The position numbers were made by a program, and so were the translations under genes. A model generated the notes under the pieces. It worked only from the letters and a program-made list of their open reading frames with translations. It was not told where the DNA came from and did no database searches. Source: Triatoma infestans (taxonomy: Eukaryota > Arthropoda > Insecta > Hemiptera > Reduviidae). Taken from it: a stretch of 64,000 bases of DNA. The stretch is from positions 19,023 through 83,022 of the forward strand of contig JAAEAF010006158.1 in NCBI GenBank assembly GCA_011037195.1, read 5' to 3'. This document shows, one piece after another, positions 1-10,880 of this stretch (position 1 is the stretch's first letter; the number at the start of each line of letters is the position of its first letter).

Positions 1-300
1 CTGATTTTGTTTTTTTTTTTAGTTTTTGGTGTTTTTTATCGAAAACGGCTGCAATAATTCTGTTTAAATCTCATGTGCTATCTTCAGGCCAATCACTTTT
101 ATTGATACATTTTCCCGGGAAGATTGATATTTTGAGTGTTCTAGAGGAAGAAGTAGCGTTATGCTTTTCTAAAGTACCATTCAGTATAATATATGGTAAT
201 TAGGTAGAATCTAGGTGTAGAAGGAAAATCGCCACCACCATTTCTATGGCTGGCCAATTAAACATTGTAACGTTGCGATTTTAAAGAAAATTTCTTGAAA

Positions 301-345
301 GTAAGAGAAAGTCGTGTGAGTGTTTCACACCAGATTTTTTTTTGT
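301..345 (+). repeat. Dispersed repeat module (GTGTGAGTGTTTCACACC core)
   Basis: The stretch contains agtaagagaaagtcgtgtg followed by agtgtttcacaccagattt. Near-identical or reverse-complement versions occur near 12110, 12450, 15555, 19530, 20815, 23070, 26165, 37370, 39475, 48625 and 59030. The core is partly palindromic (GTGTGA..TTTCACAC). It carries no coding sequence and I cannot assign it to a named repeat family. Confidence 0.75.
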
Positions 346-365
346 TTCATAGGTATACAGTACAC

Positions 366-382
366 CAAGGGTGTCAAACTCA
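366..382 (+). repeat. hAT-type terminal inverted repeat
   Basis: The sequence caagggtgtcaaactc closely resembles the CAGGGGTGTCAAAC-type ends of hAT transposons related to ZBED and GTF2IRD2 transposases. It lies just beyond the C-terminal end of the minus-strand hAT relic, where a transposon end is expected. I did not find the opposite end within the next 1.5 kb. Confidence 0.6.
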
Positions 383-503
383 AAGGCTAACATGGGTCAA
401 AATAAAAAGGTTTGAGTTTAGGTGGGCCGCAAAATTAATTTCAAAATTCATAGAACGCAGGTTAATTTCGGAAAGTATAGCAATAGAAAAGGACAAGGAC
501 AAT

Positions 504-1095
504 TTAATGTTTTATTCCTGTTACTTTCATAAATGTAAATAACTGCTCGCACCGATAAAAATTTCCAAACATGGAAATGATTTCACATGCGAATCTTCGT
601 GTATTTTTAAGCCTGACTGGCAAATATCTATAAAATGCAGGCACGCCAACTTCAATGAATTTTGCCTTCAAATTTGAATTGCATTGAATCTCAATCACTT
701 TCATTTGCATATGATTAGGTGCTGATTCTATAATTATTGAGAAAATCGAAGAAAACAAAGAAAATTTCTATTCCAAAGATTTAAAATCTGTAAATCTTGT
801 TTCAAATTCAGTTCTAAGACTTGGAATTTTTTCTGCATATGTTTGATATGCAGTTTCACGTAAACTTGATTGTTCATGTTGCATGTCGGAAAGTGCGTCA
901 AATCTTCATTTTTCAACTGCTTTTCCCAAAGAACTAGCTTACATTTGAATCTTTATCTTTGACACATGTTCGTAATGATCTGATCTTTTCCCTTGCAGCG
1001 TTAAATTTAAATCGTTCAAGTGTTTTGTTATATGAACCATGAAAGATAAATCTTGCAACCCTGTTGTATACCAAAACAAGTGTACATCTTGATTT
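504..1095 (-). pseudogene. hAT transposase relic (ZBED/GTF2IRD2-like C-terminus)
   Basis: Read on the minus strand, the segment gives the C-terminal part of a hAT transposase. In order it shows a GLQDLSFMVHI-like block, a PSLRTEFETRFTDF block, and the dimerisation region with EIQCNSNLKAKF, FYRYLPVRL and MFGNFYRCEQLFTFMK. Domesticated and mobile hAT proteins of the ZBED5/GTF2IRD2 group share this order. The pieces lie in different frames and are broken by stops (for example after SLE and after FKCK), so no full-length protein is possible. Transposase function is family knowledge; this copy is dead. A hAT-like terminal repeat lies about 120 bp past its 3' side. Confidence 0.8.
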
Positions 1096-1543
1096 TTAGT
1101 TATTACACATTGTCACATTTCTTCTTTCAAATACCAGAATTGTTCGAGAATTTTAGAGCAGGATAACAACTACTTCGGTATAGTAAGACAGACCAGAATG
1201 TTTGCATTCTAATTCATTTAAAAACCGCAGAATTGTCGCTGATTTAAGCCTCGAGATCTTATAAAATTGATAATTTTTTTGATATATGACAACACGTTTT
1301 CCGTGTATATTAACCTCGTGCACACTACTTCTTGATGTATGATACTTCTTGATGTATGATGAATGTTGGATCTGCCATTCTAATTTTATGTTTTATAACC
1401 CCACACCATAATTAATAATAATACTTGGCGCTATTCTAAAAAATGATATTTAATTACTTGTGCGTTTTCTACATTTTATTTATTGTTCAATTTTTTTTCT
1501 CTAGAGTTTTATTTAATGAATTAGTGTTATTTGATGAATGATG
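1096..1543. other. AT-rich interval without recognised content
   Basis: The interval is AT-rich with a short direct duplication (acttcttgatgtatgat twice near 1330-1360). It could include the missing 5' part of the hAT relic, but I see no motif that shows this. Confidence 0.5.
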
Positions 1544-1840
1544 AATAATAATAATAATAATAATACCCCGTAGGGGGAAGTGGACTAGCCACTTCTTCAG
1601 GGATCTAGGCGTCCCTGCGGGTTCCCAGCCTAACAACACTACAATATACGCTCATACTGACACCCTTAACACTACACACTACACATAGGACCTGCAGAGG
1701 TAGTTGATGTGTGCAACTACTTGGGTACAGCGCACCCACAGGTAAACTTGAGCTCCCCACCACACACACTCACTCACACCTGAACACTCGACACTTTACA
1801 GACGACCACACACACTGCATGAACAAGGACACGCACTCGT
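1544..1840 (+). repeat. Dispersed repeat family A, copy 1, with (AAT)n start
   Basis: An (AAT)n run is followed by gggggaagtggactagcca and, 120 bp later, by cctgcagaggtagttgatgt. Both blocks recur near 24390-24740, and diverged versions occur near 63300-63460 and on the minus strand near 9430-9480. The microsatellite edge suggests the 3' end of a non-LTR retrotransposon or a SINE-like unit. The outer boundary is not defined. Confidence 0.6.
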
Positions 1841-2220
1841 TGAGAGCTCGGAGTATAAATACCTCTCCTTCGTGCTTGCCGGCACGAGGCTTTGGGGCTA
1901 GGGTGGAAAAGAGGATCCTGGGCATTGAGGGAGACGGCGACCTGGGGGCGTCCGATCCCAACACATGTCTTCGGCCTCGGCTTCACCTGAGAGCTCTACC
2001 TGGAGGTTAGCCCGACCCCAGGAAGGTTAAGGAATTCCGCCTCAGGCGGGTTCCTAGGGTTAGGAGGGGGGCCGCGGGGGCACGGGTCGATGCTTCGGTA
2101 TTGGAACGCTGCCTCCCGCGGCACCCGACTATATCGAGGTGCGATGGTCTACCCGGATAGTAACCGGGTGCATTTGATCGTCCGAGGAGGCGGGACCACG
2201 TGGCTCGATGAACTTAATAA
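1841..2220. other. GC-rich unclassified segment, possible retrotransposon 3' end
   Basis: This is notably GC-rich for the window and contains the complementary stretches gcctcccgcgg and gaggaggcggga, which could form a hairpin. It abuts the leader of the I-like element. Its composition and position suggest the tail of another non-LTR element, but no coding motif supports that. Confidence 0.35.
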
Positions 2221-2410
2221 ATTATTATGGAAAATAATAATGATTTTACTGGGCCTTGCCCACCAACTCACAGCTCCTGAACCCAAATCCTTTTCCTACT
2301 CCAATTAACCCTCTCCCCATCCCTAACCCTAATCCAACTCAGTCCTTTTCTATTCCCATCTCTCCTATTCCCCAACCTACAAATCCCTCATCGACCTCGG
2401 ATTTTACTGG

Positions 2411-2455
<45 letters not shown>

Positions 2456-2517
2456 GCACACTCTTAGCCACCGTACCAAACGCATAGCGCCAAAACCGGG
2501 GATTTTACTGGCAAAAG
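2221..2517 (+). repeat. I-like element 5' leader, copy 1, with (ATT)n
   Basis: A 297-bp block begins attattatggaaaataataa and ends ggcaaaag. It recurs at 4373-4657 and, by eye, differs only by four fewer ATT units. Inside are an (ATT)n run and three copies of the short motif gattttactgg. It directly precedes ORF1, so it is best read as the 5' untranslated region of the retrotransposon. Whether it carries an internal promoter cannot be seen. Confidence 0.75.
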
Positions 2518-2524
2518 ACCTAGC

Positions 2525-3983
2525 GTGGACATGGACAAATCTTTGGAAAAAATATCTGGGATGCAGTTTACATTGCAACCTTATAGCCCTTCTTCCCCGC
2601 CGAGGAAGAAAGCCAAGGGCGGCCACCGGAAGTATAATGAGACAGGAAACGAGATAGGAAATAAATTTATTGATTTCGATGAAGACAACTGGGGTAGATT
2701 TTTTGTTGTTAAAAAGAAGGAAGGTTCATTCACGAACGAATGCTCCTTTAAACTGTACAAATTCATTAAAAGTACTTTGGGAAAAACCAAGAGTATTACG
2801 AAGCTTAATGATGGCTCTATCTGTATTGAAGCGGACAGTCGCACCCAGATAAGAGCCATCTTAAACTTACAGAAGTATATGGATGCCGATTTAGAAGCTG
2901 GTCCTCACAAGCGGTTTAATACCTCTCAAGGTGTGATCACTTGTCGGGACTTCTTAAACAGCAGTTTGGAAGATATAAAAGAGCGTCTGGCAGACCAGGG
3001 CGTGGTGGAGATAAGACGGATTAAGCGGCGGCAGAAAGGATCCTTAGTGGATACTGCCTCCCTTATCCTCACATTTGACCGCCCAAAGCCGCCACAAATG
3101 GTAGACGCTGCCTTTTACAAGCTGAAAGTGCGCCCGTACATACCTTCACCCTTGAGGTGTTTCCAATGTCAAAGGTTTGGGCACACTTCCACTAGGTGTA
3201 AGGCTACTGAAGCGGTGTGTATATGTGAGAAAATAAAACATGAAGGTGAATGCACACCGCCTATAATTGCGTAAATTGTGGCGGTGAACATAATGCCAGA
3301 TCCTCGGGGTGCCCGATTTTAACAAAAGAGAAGGAAATTCAGAAAGTAAAAACTCTTCAACAATTGCCTTATCATGAGGCAAAGGCAATTGTTGAAAGTA
3401 AATATTATGTGACGAAAGAAGTTTCTTATGCAGAGAAAATGAAGGCACCCCTGTCAGTGGCAAATTTTATCCCTGCCCCTTTAAATAATCGGGGGCAATC
3501 AATAAATGGCTCCTCCCCGGCCATGAGGGGAACTATTGTGAAGGTGGGAGAAAACCCACCTCCCAAACAAAATGCTCCTCAAAGAGCAAAAGAGCACCGG
3601 TAGCTGAAAGGCTACCAACAATCACTCCCACAGATAGTGGGAGTGACACAAAGGTGGGATCACTCCCACCTAAGAAAACAGCCTCCTCTGAAGGGGAGTG
3701 GAAGGTGGTTAATCCACCAAAACGCTCCCCTAGGAGGAAAAGGATTGGTGGACTGATGTTGCCACCCCCACCAATTTTAATTGCGAGGGGGGGAAACATC
3801 AAGTCGGCTAAAGAACTGACCTCTGGCCGGGGTGTCCGCTCTCCGAAGCAGCAATGGAAGCTGCAGGGGACGGACATTGAGGCCTCTGAATCGGAGGGTG
3901 GAAGCACTTCCGACCACCCTCCCAGAAGAAGGAAAAAAGGCTGGCCAAAAGGCAAGCCCAGGACAAAATTTGCCACTGAATAA
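2525..3983 (+). pseudogene. I-like non-LTR retrotransposon ORF1 (gag-like, zinc knuckles), frameshifted
   Basis: ORF1 proteins of this type bind element RNA. The reading starts at MDMDKSLEK and stays open for 249 codons. Near residues 211-224 it has a clear CCHC knuckle, CFQCQRFGHTSTRC (CX2CX4HX4C), then a degenerate second knuckle. A frameshift near 3260 moves to another frame that carries a third, CVNCGGEH..GC. A second frameshift near 3610 leads to a basic C-terminus with RRRKKGWPKGKPR ending at 3983. Multiple knuckles after a central domain fit ORF1 of I- and Jockey-group elements. At least two frame changes make this copy non-functional. Clade assignment also draws on the RNase H in ORF2. 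Confidence 0.82.
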
Positions 3984-4018
3984 ATAAAATAAATAAATAA
4001 ATAAATAGTAATAATAAT
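3984..4018 (+). repeat. (TAAA)n/(TAA)n run after ORF1
   Basis: The ORF1 stop is followed directly by repeated taaa units and then taataataa, immediately before the foldback element. I elements end in TAA repeats, so this could be a 3' tail, implying an ORF1-only copy. A simple microsatellite is equally possible. Confidence 0.55.
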
Positions 4019-4054
4019 CAGAGACATTTCCGTGGTAGCCTGCTTCATTTTGTG

Positions 4055-4094
4055 GTCATCGACCGGTTTCGGGCGTTGCCCATCTCAGGATGCG
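4055..4094 (-). ncRNA. Hammerhead-ribozyme-like motif, left arm (degenerate core)
   Basis: On the minus strand the order is GCATC, CTGAGA, TGGGC-AAC-GCCC, GAAAC, CGGTC, GATG. That matches hammerhead layout: stem I CAUC/GAUG, a CUGANGA-like strand, stem II GGGC/GCCC, the GAAA strand, a very short stem III and a GUC cleavage triplet. The core strand is one base short of CUGANGA, so activity is unlikely. Penelope-like elements are known to carry minimal hammerheads. Only folding and cleavage tests could show function. Confidence 0.4.
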
Positions 4095-4154
4095 TTTTTC
4101 AGACAGTGTGCCACACAGACTCGTACAGAGACTTAGTTTCACACTCGTGAAAAA

Positions 4155-4200
4155 CGCATCTTGAAGCCTCATGGGCGAACGCCCGAAACCGGTCGATGAC
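4155..4200 (+). ncRNA. Hammerhead-ribozyme-like motif, right arm (degenerate core)
   Basis: The plus strand repeats the left-arm layout: GCATC, TTGAAG with a short insertion, TGGGC-GAAC-GCCC, GAAAC, CGGTC, GATGACC. Stem I (CAUC/GAUG), stem II, GAAA and GUC are kept. The first core base is T rather than C, and extra bases follow the core strand. It is probably inactive. Confidence 0.35.
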
Positions 4201-4372
4201 CACAAAATGAAGCAGGCTACCACGGAAAATGTCTCTGATGCTTTCCAGCTCTGCGGAACCAACCACCACAACAAGTAATAATAATGATAATAATTATAAA
4301 TTCGGTATCCATATATCTACGCAATTACATCAATACTCTTGGGGAAAATTTTTTAATTAAAGGTATTAATCA

Positions 4373-4562
4373 ATTATTATGGAAAATAATAATGATTTTA
4401 CTGGGCCTTGCCCACCAACTCACAGCTCCTGAACCCAAATCCTTTTCCTACTCCAATTAACCCTCTCCCCATCCCTAACCCTAATCCAACTCAGTCCTTT
4501 TCTATTCCCATCTCTCCTATTCCCCAACCTACAAATCCCTCATCGACCTCGGATTTTACTGG

Positions 4563-4595
<33 letters not shown>

Positions 4596-4657
4596 GCACA
4601 CTCTTAGCCACCGTACCAAACGCATAGCGCCAAAACCGGGGATTTTACTGGCAAAAG
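4373..4657 (+). repeat. I-like element 5' leader, copy 2 (lacks ORF1 downstream)
   Basis: By eye this matches 2221-2517 throughout apart from a shorter (ATT)n run. Here it is followed by aattagaagaaaattag and, 55 bp later, by the start of ORF2, with no ORF1 in between. Either two element copies lie in tandem, or one was duplicated and lost ORF1. Confidence 0.8.
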
Positions 4658-4712
4658 AATTAGAAGAAAATTAGAAAGATCCTGCCATACGTGGTCACTA
4701 CTAAATATTAAT

Positions 4713-7700
4713 ATGTGTGAGTCCATCATTCAATGGAACATGCGGGGCTTCATGAATAATATAGAAGGGTTACGCCGAATGGTGGCGGAACACCGTCCAT
4801 TTGGGTTGTGCCTCCAAGAAACGAAGATTCGCCCGGGACAACTTATTCGAATCCCTGGATATATCGTTTATGACAAAGAGGTGCAACCTGCCCCAGGTGG
4901 GAGGGCGCACGGTGGTGTGGCTGTTTGCGTACGGGACAATATCCCCAGCAGACGGCTACCCCTTCAAACTAATCTACAAGCCGTTGCCGTGCGTCTAACT
5001 GCACCACTTCAGATCACCTTAGCAAGTATCTACCTGCCAGATATATTCTGGCGGAGAGGTGATCTGGAGAACCTGCTCTCGCAGCTCCCTGCCCCGGTGT
5101 TGTTGATGGGAGATTTTAATTCTTACAACACCTGGTGGGGATCAGCTAGAACCGATGCTCGAGGCAGAACTCTTCAGGAGATTATAGGTAATGCTAACTT
5201 GAAGCTCCTCAACAGTGGTGAAGCAACACATTTTAATGCACATTCAGGAAGCTTCAGTGCTATTGACCTGAGTGTTGCAACACCCACCATTGCAATTCGC
5301 TTGGAATGGACCACATTAAATGAATTATATAATTCATATAATATCATAGTTCATATGATATCGTAGTGACCACTATCCAATCTTAGTATCAAGCTCCATC
5401 TCTAGGTCAGAATTTATAATTCCCTGGAGGTACGACATCAAAAGAGCAAATTGGCCCGCTAATTCCGCTAGTGTAGTGACTCCCTATGACAGGAGATGTC
5501 ACTCTCGATGCAAACAATTTCATGGAAGCGCTAATACGAGCAGCCGGGGATTCCATACCGTGGGTAGGCGGAAGAGTCGTAAGACCTCCCGTCCCCTGGT
5601 GGACTCCGGAATGTAGAATTGTCAATGCAGCCAAGAAGCGGGCCTTGAATAAATTCAAAAGGTGTCCGACGGAAGAAAATTTAATAAATTTTAAAAAACT
5701 AAGAGCCAGGGAGAGGCGTACAATCAGAGAAGCAAAAAAGACAACCCTCACCTCCTTCGTGTCAAAGATTTCTACATCGTCAACATTAAAGGAGGTGTAG
5801 GATAAGGTAAGAGCCCTCTCTGGTGGCCGTAAAACACCGTCGATACCAATCCTAAGAGTTAATGATGTCGTCGTCACCGAGCCACAAGATGTGGCCGAGG
5901 CCTTTGCCATACACTTTGCAAAAGTGTCCGGTTCACAGGGTTACTCGGCCGAATTCCTTCGGCGAAAAGATGACGTGGAGCAACAGTCACTCAACTTTGA
6001 AACTGCCACCACTGAAACATATAATGAACCGCTAACCATGGAAGAATTTGAGCACGCATTAAAAAAGACTAGAGATTCTGCTCCAGGAGTGGACGGAATC
6101 CCATATGCTATGATAACAAACTTGAATGCTGAGGGTAAAGAAGCCCTTCTTCGTTTATATAATAGTATATGGGAAACCGACCAATACCCTGATGGTTGGC
6201 GGGAAGCTATTATTATACCGGTCCCTAAAGAAGGCAAAGATCCCAGTAACCCCTCCAGTTATAGACCTATTTCGTTGACCACTTGCTTGAGTAAGGTCCT
6301 CGAATCAATAATCAATTATAGACTAACATACATTTTGGAGACGAGAGGACTTTACAGCCAGCATCAAGCAGGATTCCGCAAATACCGTTCCACGTTGGAT
6401 CAGGTTGGCCACCTTGAGGTCTACGTGCAAATCGCATTTATGCGTAGGGAGCACGTGCTGGCCGTGTTCTTTGACCTCGAGAAGGCCTATGATACGACGT
6501 GGAGATATGCGATTCTGCGGAAGTGTCACGAATTGGGATTGAGGGGCAAATTGCCGAGGTTCCTCCAGTTTTTTAGAATCGCGGAGGTTCCGAGTGCGGC
6601 TGGGATCGGTCCTATCGGAACCGTATTTTCAAGAGAACGGAATCCCTCATGGATCGGTATTAAGTGTAACTCTCTTTACGGGCGGTTAATTGCTTAGCTG
6701 AAGTTGTAGGTGAACAATTAAAAGTATCTTTATATGTAGACGATCTTGCCATTTACTTATCAGGTAGTAACCTAGGCGAGGTCGGAGAAACCCTACAACT
6801 AGCAATAGATAGAGTGACTGATGAGGCAATAAGGAACGGATTTAAATTTTCGGAAACCAAAACGGTGTGCCTTCATTTTTGCAGACTGAGAAATGAACAT
6901 ACAACTCCAACACTATATTTAAATGGCACACCAATCGAGTACAAACAAAGCGTCCGCTTCCTTGGCCTTATATTTGATGCTAAGTTATCCTGGCAGGATC
7001 ACGTAGAATATACATATAAGAAAGCAAGGAGAACCCTCGACATTTTGAAATTCTTAGGAAAGTATAGATGGGGAACAGAGCGCGAAATATTAAAGCGCAT
7101 TTTCATCATGATTACCCGTTCCAAGCTGGAATACGGAGCCCCAATATACAGTTCTGCGCGCAAGTCACGCCTGCAATTACTAGACAGAATTTATAATGAA
7201 GAAATTAGATTGTTCACAGGCGCCTTCCGAACCAGTCCACTACAGAGCCTCTATGTAGAGTCGGGTATGCTACCTCCTCAACTTAGAAGAGAGCAACTGA
7301 CCCTGTCCAACATCGCCGGAATATGGGGTAAAAGGTTGCATCCTTTGTTTCACACCATATTCGAGAGTCAACATGATGAAGAGTTTCGTTTACAACGCTC
7401 GCGGACGCGACCCCTTGGGGTCCGGGCTAAAGAAATATTAGATGCGGAGGGAATAGAATTGGGCCGAGTGGTGGGTTGGGGTTTCGCGCCTTTTCCTCCC
7501 TGGTCATTACCTTCGCAAGCGTCCTCTTAGGCCTGGCAATACATAAAAAAGATGAAACATCACCCGTCGTCTATAGACAAAAATTATTAGAACTTCTAAA
7601 TTTATATCAAGACTCCCGACCTGTATTCACAGACGGGTCGAAGATAGGCGACGGCGTTGGTAGCGCTGTGTACACAGAGGGAATCACTCTTAGTTGGACC

Positions 7701-8419
7701 CTCCCTCGGTATACAACCGTGTACACAGCTGAAATGTACGCAGTATGCCAGGCCATAGAGTTAATCAAAAATAACAATTATACGAAAGCAATAATATTGA
7801 CGGACTCACTAAGTGTATTAATGGCTCTCCGGGATAAATTCTCGACAGACCCAATGGTCATTAATATTTACAAATTACTGCAGCAGATACGCACACGTGG
7901 CCAGACGGTGACACTTGCCTGGGTGCCGGGCCACATCGGAGTGTCCGGTAATGAAAAGGCGGACAAGGCAGCAAAAGCAGCTGCCTTGGCAAATAATGAA
8001 GGTTCACTCCTGTCCGTCCCAGTGACATACAAATTTATATGAAAACTATTATAAATAAAAAATGGCAAGCACAGTGGGACAACATAAATGAAAAACTGAA
8101 AGAAATTAAACCACGTGTGAAAAATGCTATAGTCGAGGATTACCCGCGGCATGAATCAGTAATTCTGACGAGGCTTAGGATTGGTCATACACGTGTGACC
8201 CATGGGCACCTCCTTATTGGTGAAAGAAGACCTAGGTGCCCTCGATGCCGAGAAAGGCTAACAGTGGCGCACGTGTTGGAAGGGTGTCAGACTCTGCATG
8301 CACTGAGAGAAAGAGCAGGTCTGCCACATGACAAGCGCACTATTCTTCAAGAGGGTTCTCCTTACATAAGAAGGCTATTTGCTTACTTAAGATCTATAAA
8401 TGTCTATAGCAAAATTTAG
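4713..8419 (+). pseudogene. I-like non-LTR retrotransposon ORF2: endonuclease, reverse transcriptase, RNase H
   Basis: ORF2 of such elements nicks target DNA and copies element RNA into the nick. Order seen: an APE-type endonuclease (4713-5366) with IQWNMRG, LCLQETK and LMGDFNSYN; a linker with VPWWTPEC; RT from about 5890 with PGVDGIPYAM, SYRPISLTTCLSKVLE and FFDLEKAYD; a damaged NGIP-G box and YVDDLAIYL near 6733; the RT thumb (6814-7530); RNase H (7476-8042) with FTDGSK, AEMYA, LTDSLS and WVPGHIGVSGNEKADK; and a C-terminal CPRCRERLTVAHVLEGC finger ending at 8419. At least five frame changes make it a pseudogene. RNase H plus the multi-knuckle ORF1 upstream favours the I group over Jockey. 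The exact family needs a search. Confidence 0.88.
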
Positions 8420-9208
8420 GTTAGTACTTAGGTTAGGTGAATTAAGGTGAAGGAATATCGAGTACTTCACATAGTTAGGTTAGTTTCTTTATTACAAAGG
8501 GGAAAGGAATATCGAGTACTTTCCCCATTTATGAATGCGTTGTATGAATGAATCATTAGCATGAATGTATTTATTGGCGAAAATGTATTTATTAGCGTGA
8601 ATGTGTTTTATTAGTTTGAATATATTTATTGGCACGAAAGTATTTATTAGCATGAATGTTTTTTTTTTTAATAGTCTGAAAGTATTTATTGCCGAAGATG
8701 TTAGCATGAATGCTTAGAATAGGTTTTCTTTTATCAGGGGTTGAAAGAAATTTATAAAAGTATTTCAACCCCATAGCTTTAGGTTAAATTAGTTTTGATC
8801 ATTTCAGGATGTGTATGAACATTAGTTTAAAGTACTGCAACTTTAAATAGCCTCCTACGCGAAATTATTATTGTATTATAATAACTTATTAATTAACAAT
8901 GTCAATTTAAATTTTTATATACTTAGTTTGATATTAAACAGTAAGGTTTCTGACATTAGAATCTACCGACATTAGAATATAAGGGATGGCACAAACAATA
9001 AACCCACACTCCCCCTCGTCGATTAGATCGATGATATAAGAGGGGATGTGTGGGTAGATCTTCGAACACCTATGGCTCCATCCTGCCTTGCTGAGCAAGG
9101 TGTTGTGCGTGGAAGTCACACAGGTTAGCATGTGCCATCCCAGCTCGAGTGGCCATAGAACGAGAAAGGTTTAATGACTAGAGGCGCTAATGACCGAAAA
9201 AAAAAAAA
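8420..9208 (+). other. Probable 3' untranslated region of the I-like element, ending in poly(A)
   Basis: After the ORF2 stop the sequence contains ggaatatcgagtactt twice (8451 and 8506), then AT-rich repeats. A stem-forming pair, ggatggcaca near 8985 and tgtgccatcc near 9131, follows, and a run of 14 A begins at 9197. This could be the element's 3' end, but the distance (about 790 bp) also allows a second, unrelated short element. Confidence 0.45.
8557..8725 (+). repeat. Degenerate tandem repeat, about 22-bp unit
   Basis: Units resembling gaatgtatttattagc recur roughly seven times with variation. On the minus strand they read as repeated NKYI/ANKY peptides, a by-product of the repeat and not a real protein. 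Confidence 0.6.
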
Positions 9209-9282
9209 AATAATAATATTAATAATAATAATAATAATAACAATAATAATAATAATAATAATAAATATAATAATAATAATAG
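9194..9282 (+). repeat. Poly(A)/(AAT)n microsatellite
   Basis: A poly(A) run continues into about 70 bp of AAT/ATA repeats. It joins the end of the upstream unit to a minus-strand repeat whose complement ends aaataaagactattattatt, so two 3' tails may converge here. Confidence 0.8.
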
Positions 9283-9490
9283 TCTTTATTTCAAAAATAT
9301 TTACACTTACCCGTGGTGTCACTATGTACGTGCGAACCTTGTGCAAAACATTGTCATTATTATTACTAGAAATATACTTTGTTGTATGCGTAGAAGTTGT
9401 AAAGGAAGTGGTGCTGGGATACCCCCCAGACGCGCCAAAATTCCTGAAAAAGTTGCAGGTCCACTTCCCTTGTGGGTCATTCAGGTTAAC
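9283..9490 (-). repeat. Dispersed repeat family A, copy 2 (reverse)
   Basis: The complement contains agggaagtggacctgcaact, then ttttcaggaattttggcgcg and ggtatcccag, matching the 1570-1640 block with substitutions. Its complement ends with an AATAAA-like signal before the (ATT)n tail. No protein is recognised. Confidence 0.55.
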
Positions 9491-10880
9491 TTGACAACTC
9501 TAAGTAGATATTGATCAATTTAGTTGTATTTGACTTATATATCTTTGGCCGGCGTATTGCGTAAGAAAGCGTACTTTATTTTCGATTCTAACAGTTGTAC
9601 TCTGATAATTGTAAGTGCATTCCTAGTCGTGTAATATTTAATACCTAAAAGTTAATAATTCGAATACTTCTCACACTCCACTGTAAAATTAAATACTTAA
9701 CAATGGTGAAAAGAAAATTAAATACTTACAATGGTGCTTTCCGAATTTTTGCCGGATCCAGGACATTTCGTGAGCAGTTTGTCATGGCACTTTTTGTGAA
9801 CAGCCGTCTGACAACCTATAATAACATACTTCTTTTAACCCACTAATATTGCCAACTTTTTAATCTTCTGTAAGAACACCAGTGTAAATTATTTCAATTT
9901 ATATCCTACATCATATTTATCATTACGATAAATAAAAAACATGATAAACATTAAGAAGCTGTACATAGTCTGCTTAGCTGGGACAACTTGACAAAGAAAC
10001 TCGTGACGGAAGTATATGACATTGCAATAATTACTTTGTGTTTATAACTATTAACCTGTTTGAAACTGTCCAGGTTATACTTATGATTGTTGACTTGTTT
10101 CTTGATTACGAATTATTGAAGAAAATACTAAACGCATATGTGCCCGCTTTTTTACAAGGACGGACTTGGAAAATTAGGAGTAATGTGCAGCTCTAGGGAA
10201 TTATAGGGGATGGGGGGGGCTTGATTTGGTAGTTCACAGTCAAAACGTTTGGCTGCGACATGTACAGAGATTGTCAGAAAAAGGAATCCTAAAAATATTA
10301 CTGAACGGAAAACCGGGTTGAGAGAGACGTCGAGAATGAACATGTTTGCCAAGAATTGACGACGTTGACGAAGGCAAAACTTGATCTCAGAAGATGGAGG
10401 AATATAATCTCTCGAAAGAAGTGAATGGCAAGCTGTAGAGAGGAGGCTCAGATCCGTCGCGTCCTGGAGTGAGTGATTGCGAGTGACCACGTGTCTTGCC
10501 CAACAAAAAACATGGGTAGCAGCACGCTTACAACTAATTTAAATTTACGTAGAAAATAAATGTAATTATATATTAATATTTTTTTGAAATTAGTTAGGAA
10601 AATAACTGTTATATGTATAAGGCGTAATTAAAAAACATTTATAGTGAAGCAAAGCAAATGTATGGCATCTTACAAGGTTGTGAAGTTGTTTAGGTTATTT
10701 AAAATGAATATCTATAATTATTTTCACTAATTAAAAAATAAATATGATTTTTTGGAAAAAATAAGAAAATGTTACAGTAATATGCAGTACAATGGGAAAA
10801 AAATAAAGGGGGAGTCCACAATCACCGCGACACAAAAGGAAAAAGGATCTTCTGGTTAACTTCCGTTAACTATTGGCTGA
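9491..10880. other. Interval without recognised genes
   Basis: AT-rich sequence. A 112-codon minus-strand ORF at 10152-10490 shows no motif I recognise. Confidence 0.5.

Larger units (their letters stand above)
4019..4276. mobile_element. Foldback hairpin element with hammerhead-like arms
   Basis: The 219-bp core is an inverted repeat: cagagacatttccgtggtag at the left matches the complement of ctaccacggaaaatgtctctg at the right. The arms (about 4019-4100 and 4148-4237) include ccggtttcgggcg and cgcccgaaaccgg. A 39-bp tail, gatgctttccagctctgcgg and on, follows. Arm or tail copies also occur at 11738-11850, 29020-29075, 29345-29400 and 61457-61493. It has no ORF. The ..GCCCGAAACCGGTC.. arms resemble Penelope-like terminal repeats, but the class is uncertain. 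Confidence 0.8.

Noticed and set aside
3533..4048. 171-codon minus-strand frame
   Set aside because: It is antisense to the ORF1 C-terminus and runs into the foldback element. No motif supports it.
8492..8774. NKYI-repeat peptides on the minus strand
   Set aside because: They arise from a degenerate 22-bp tandem repeat in probable 3' untranslated sequence.
10152..10490. 112-codon minus-strand frame with a hydrophobic segment (possible membrane protein)
   Set aside because: One hydrophobic run (FRSVIFLGFLFLTISVHVA) is not enough, and no homology, splice or promoter signal is visible.
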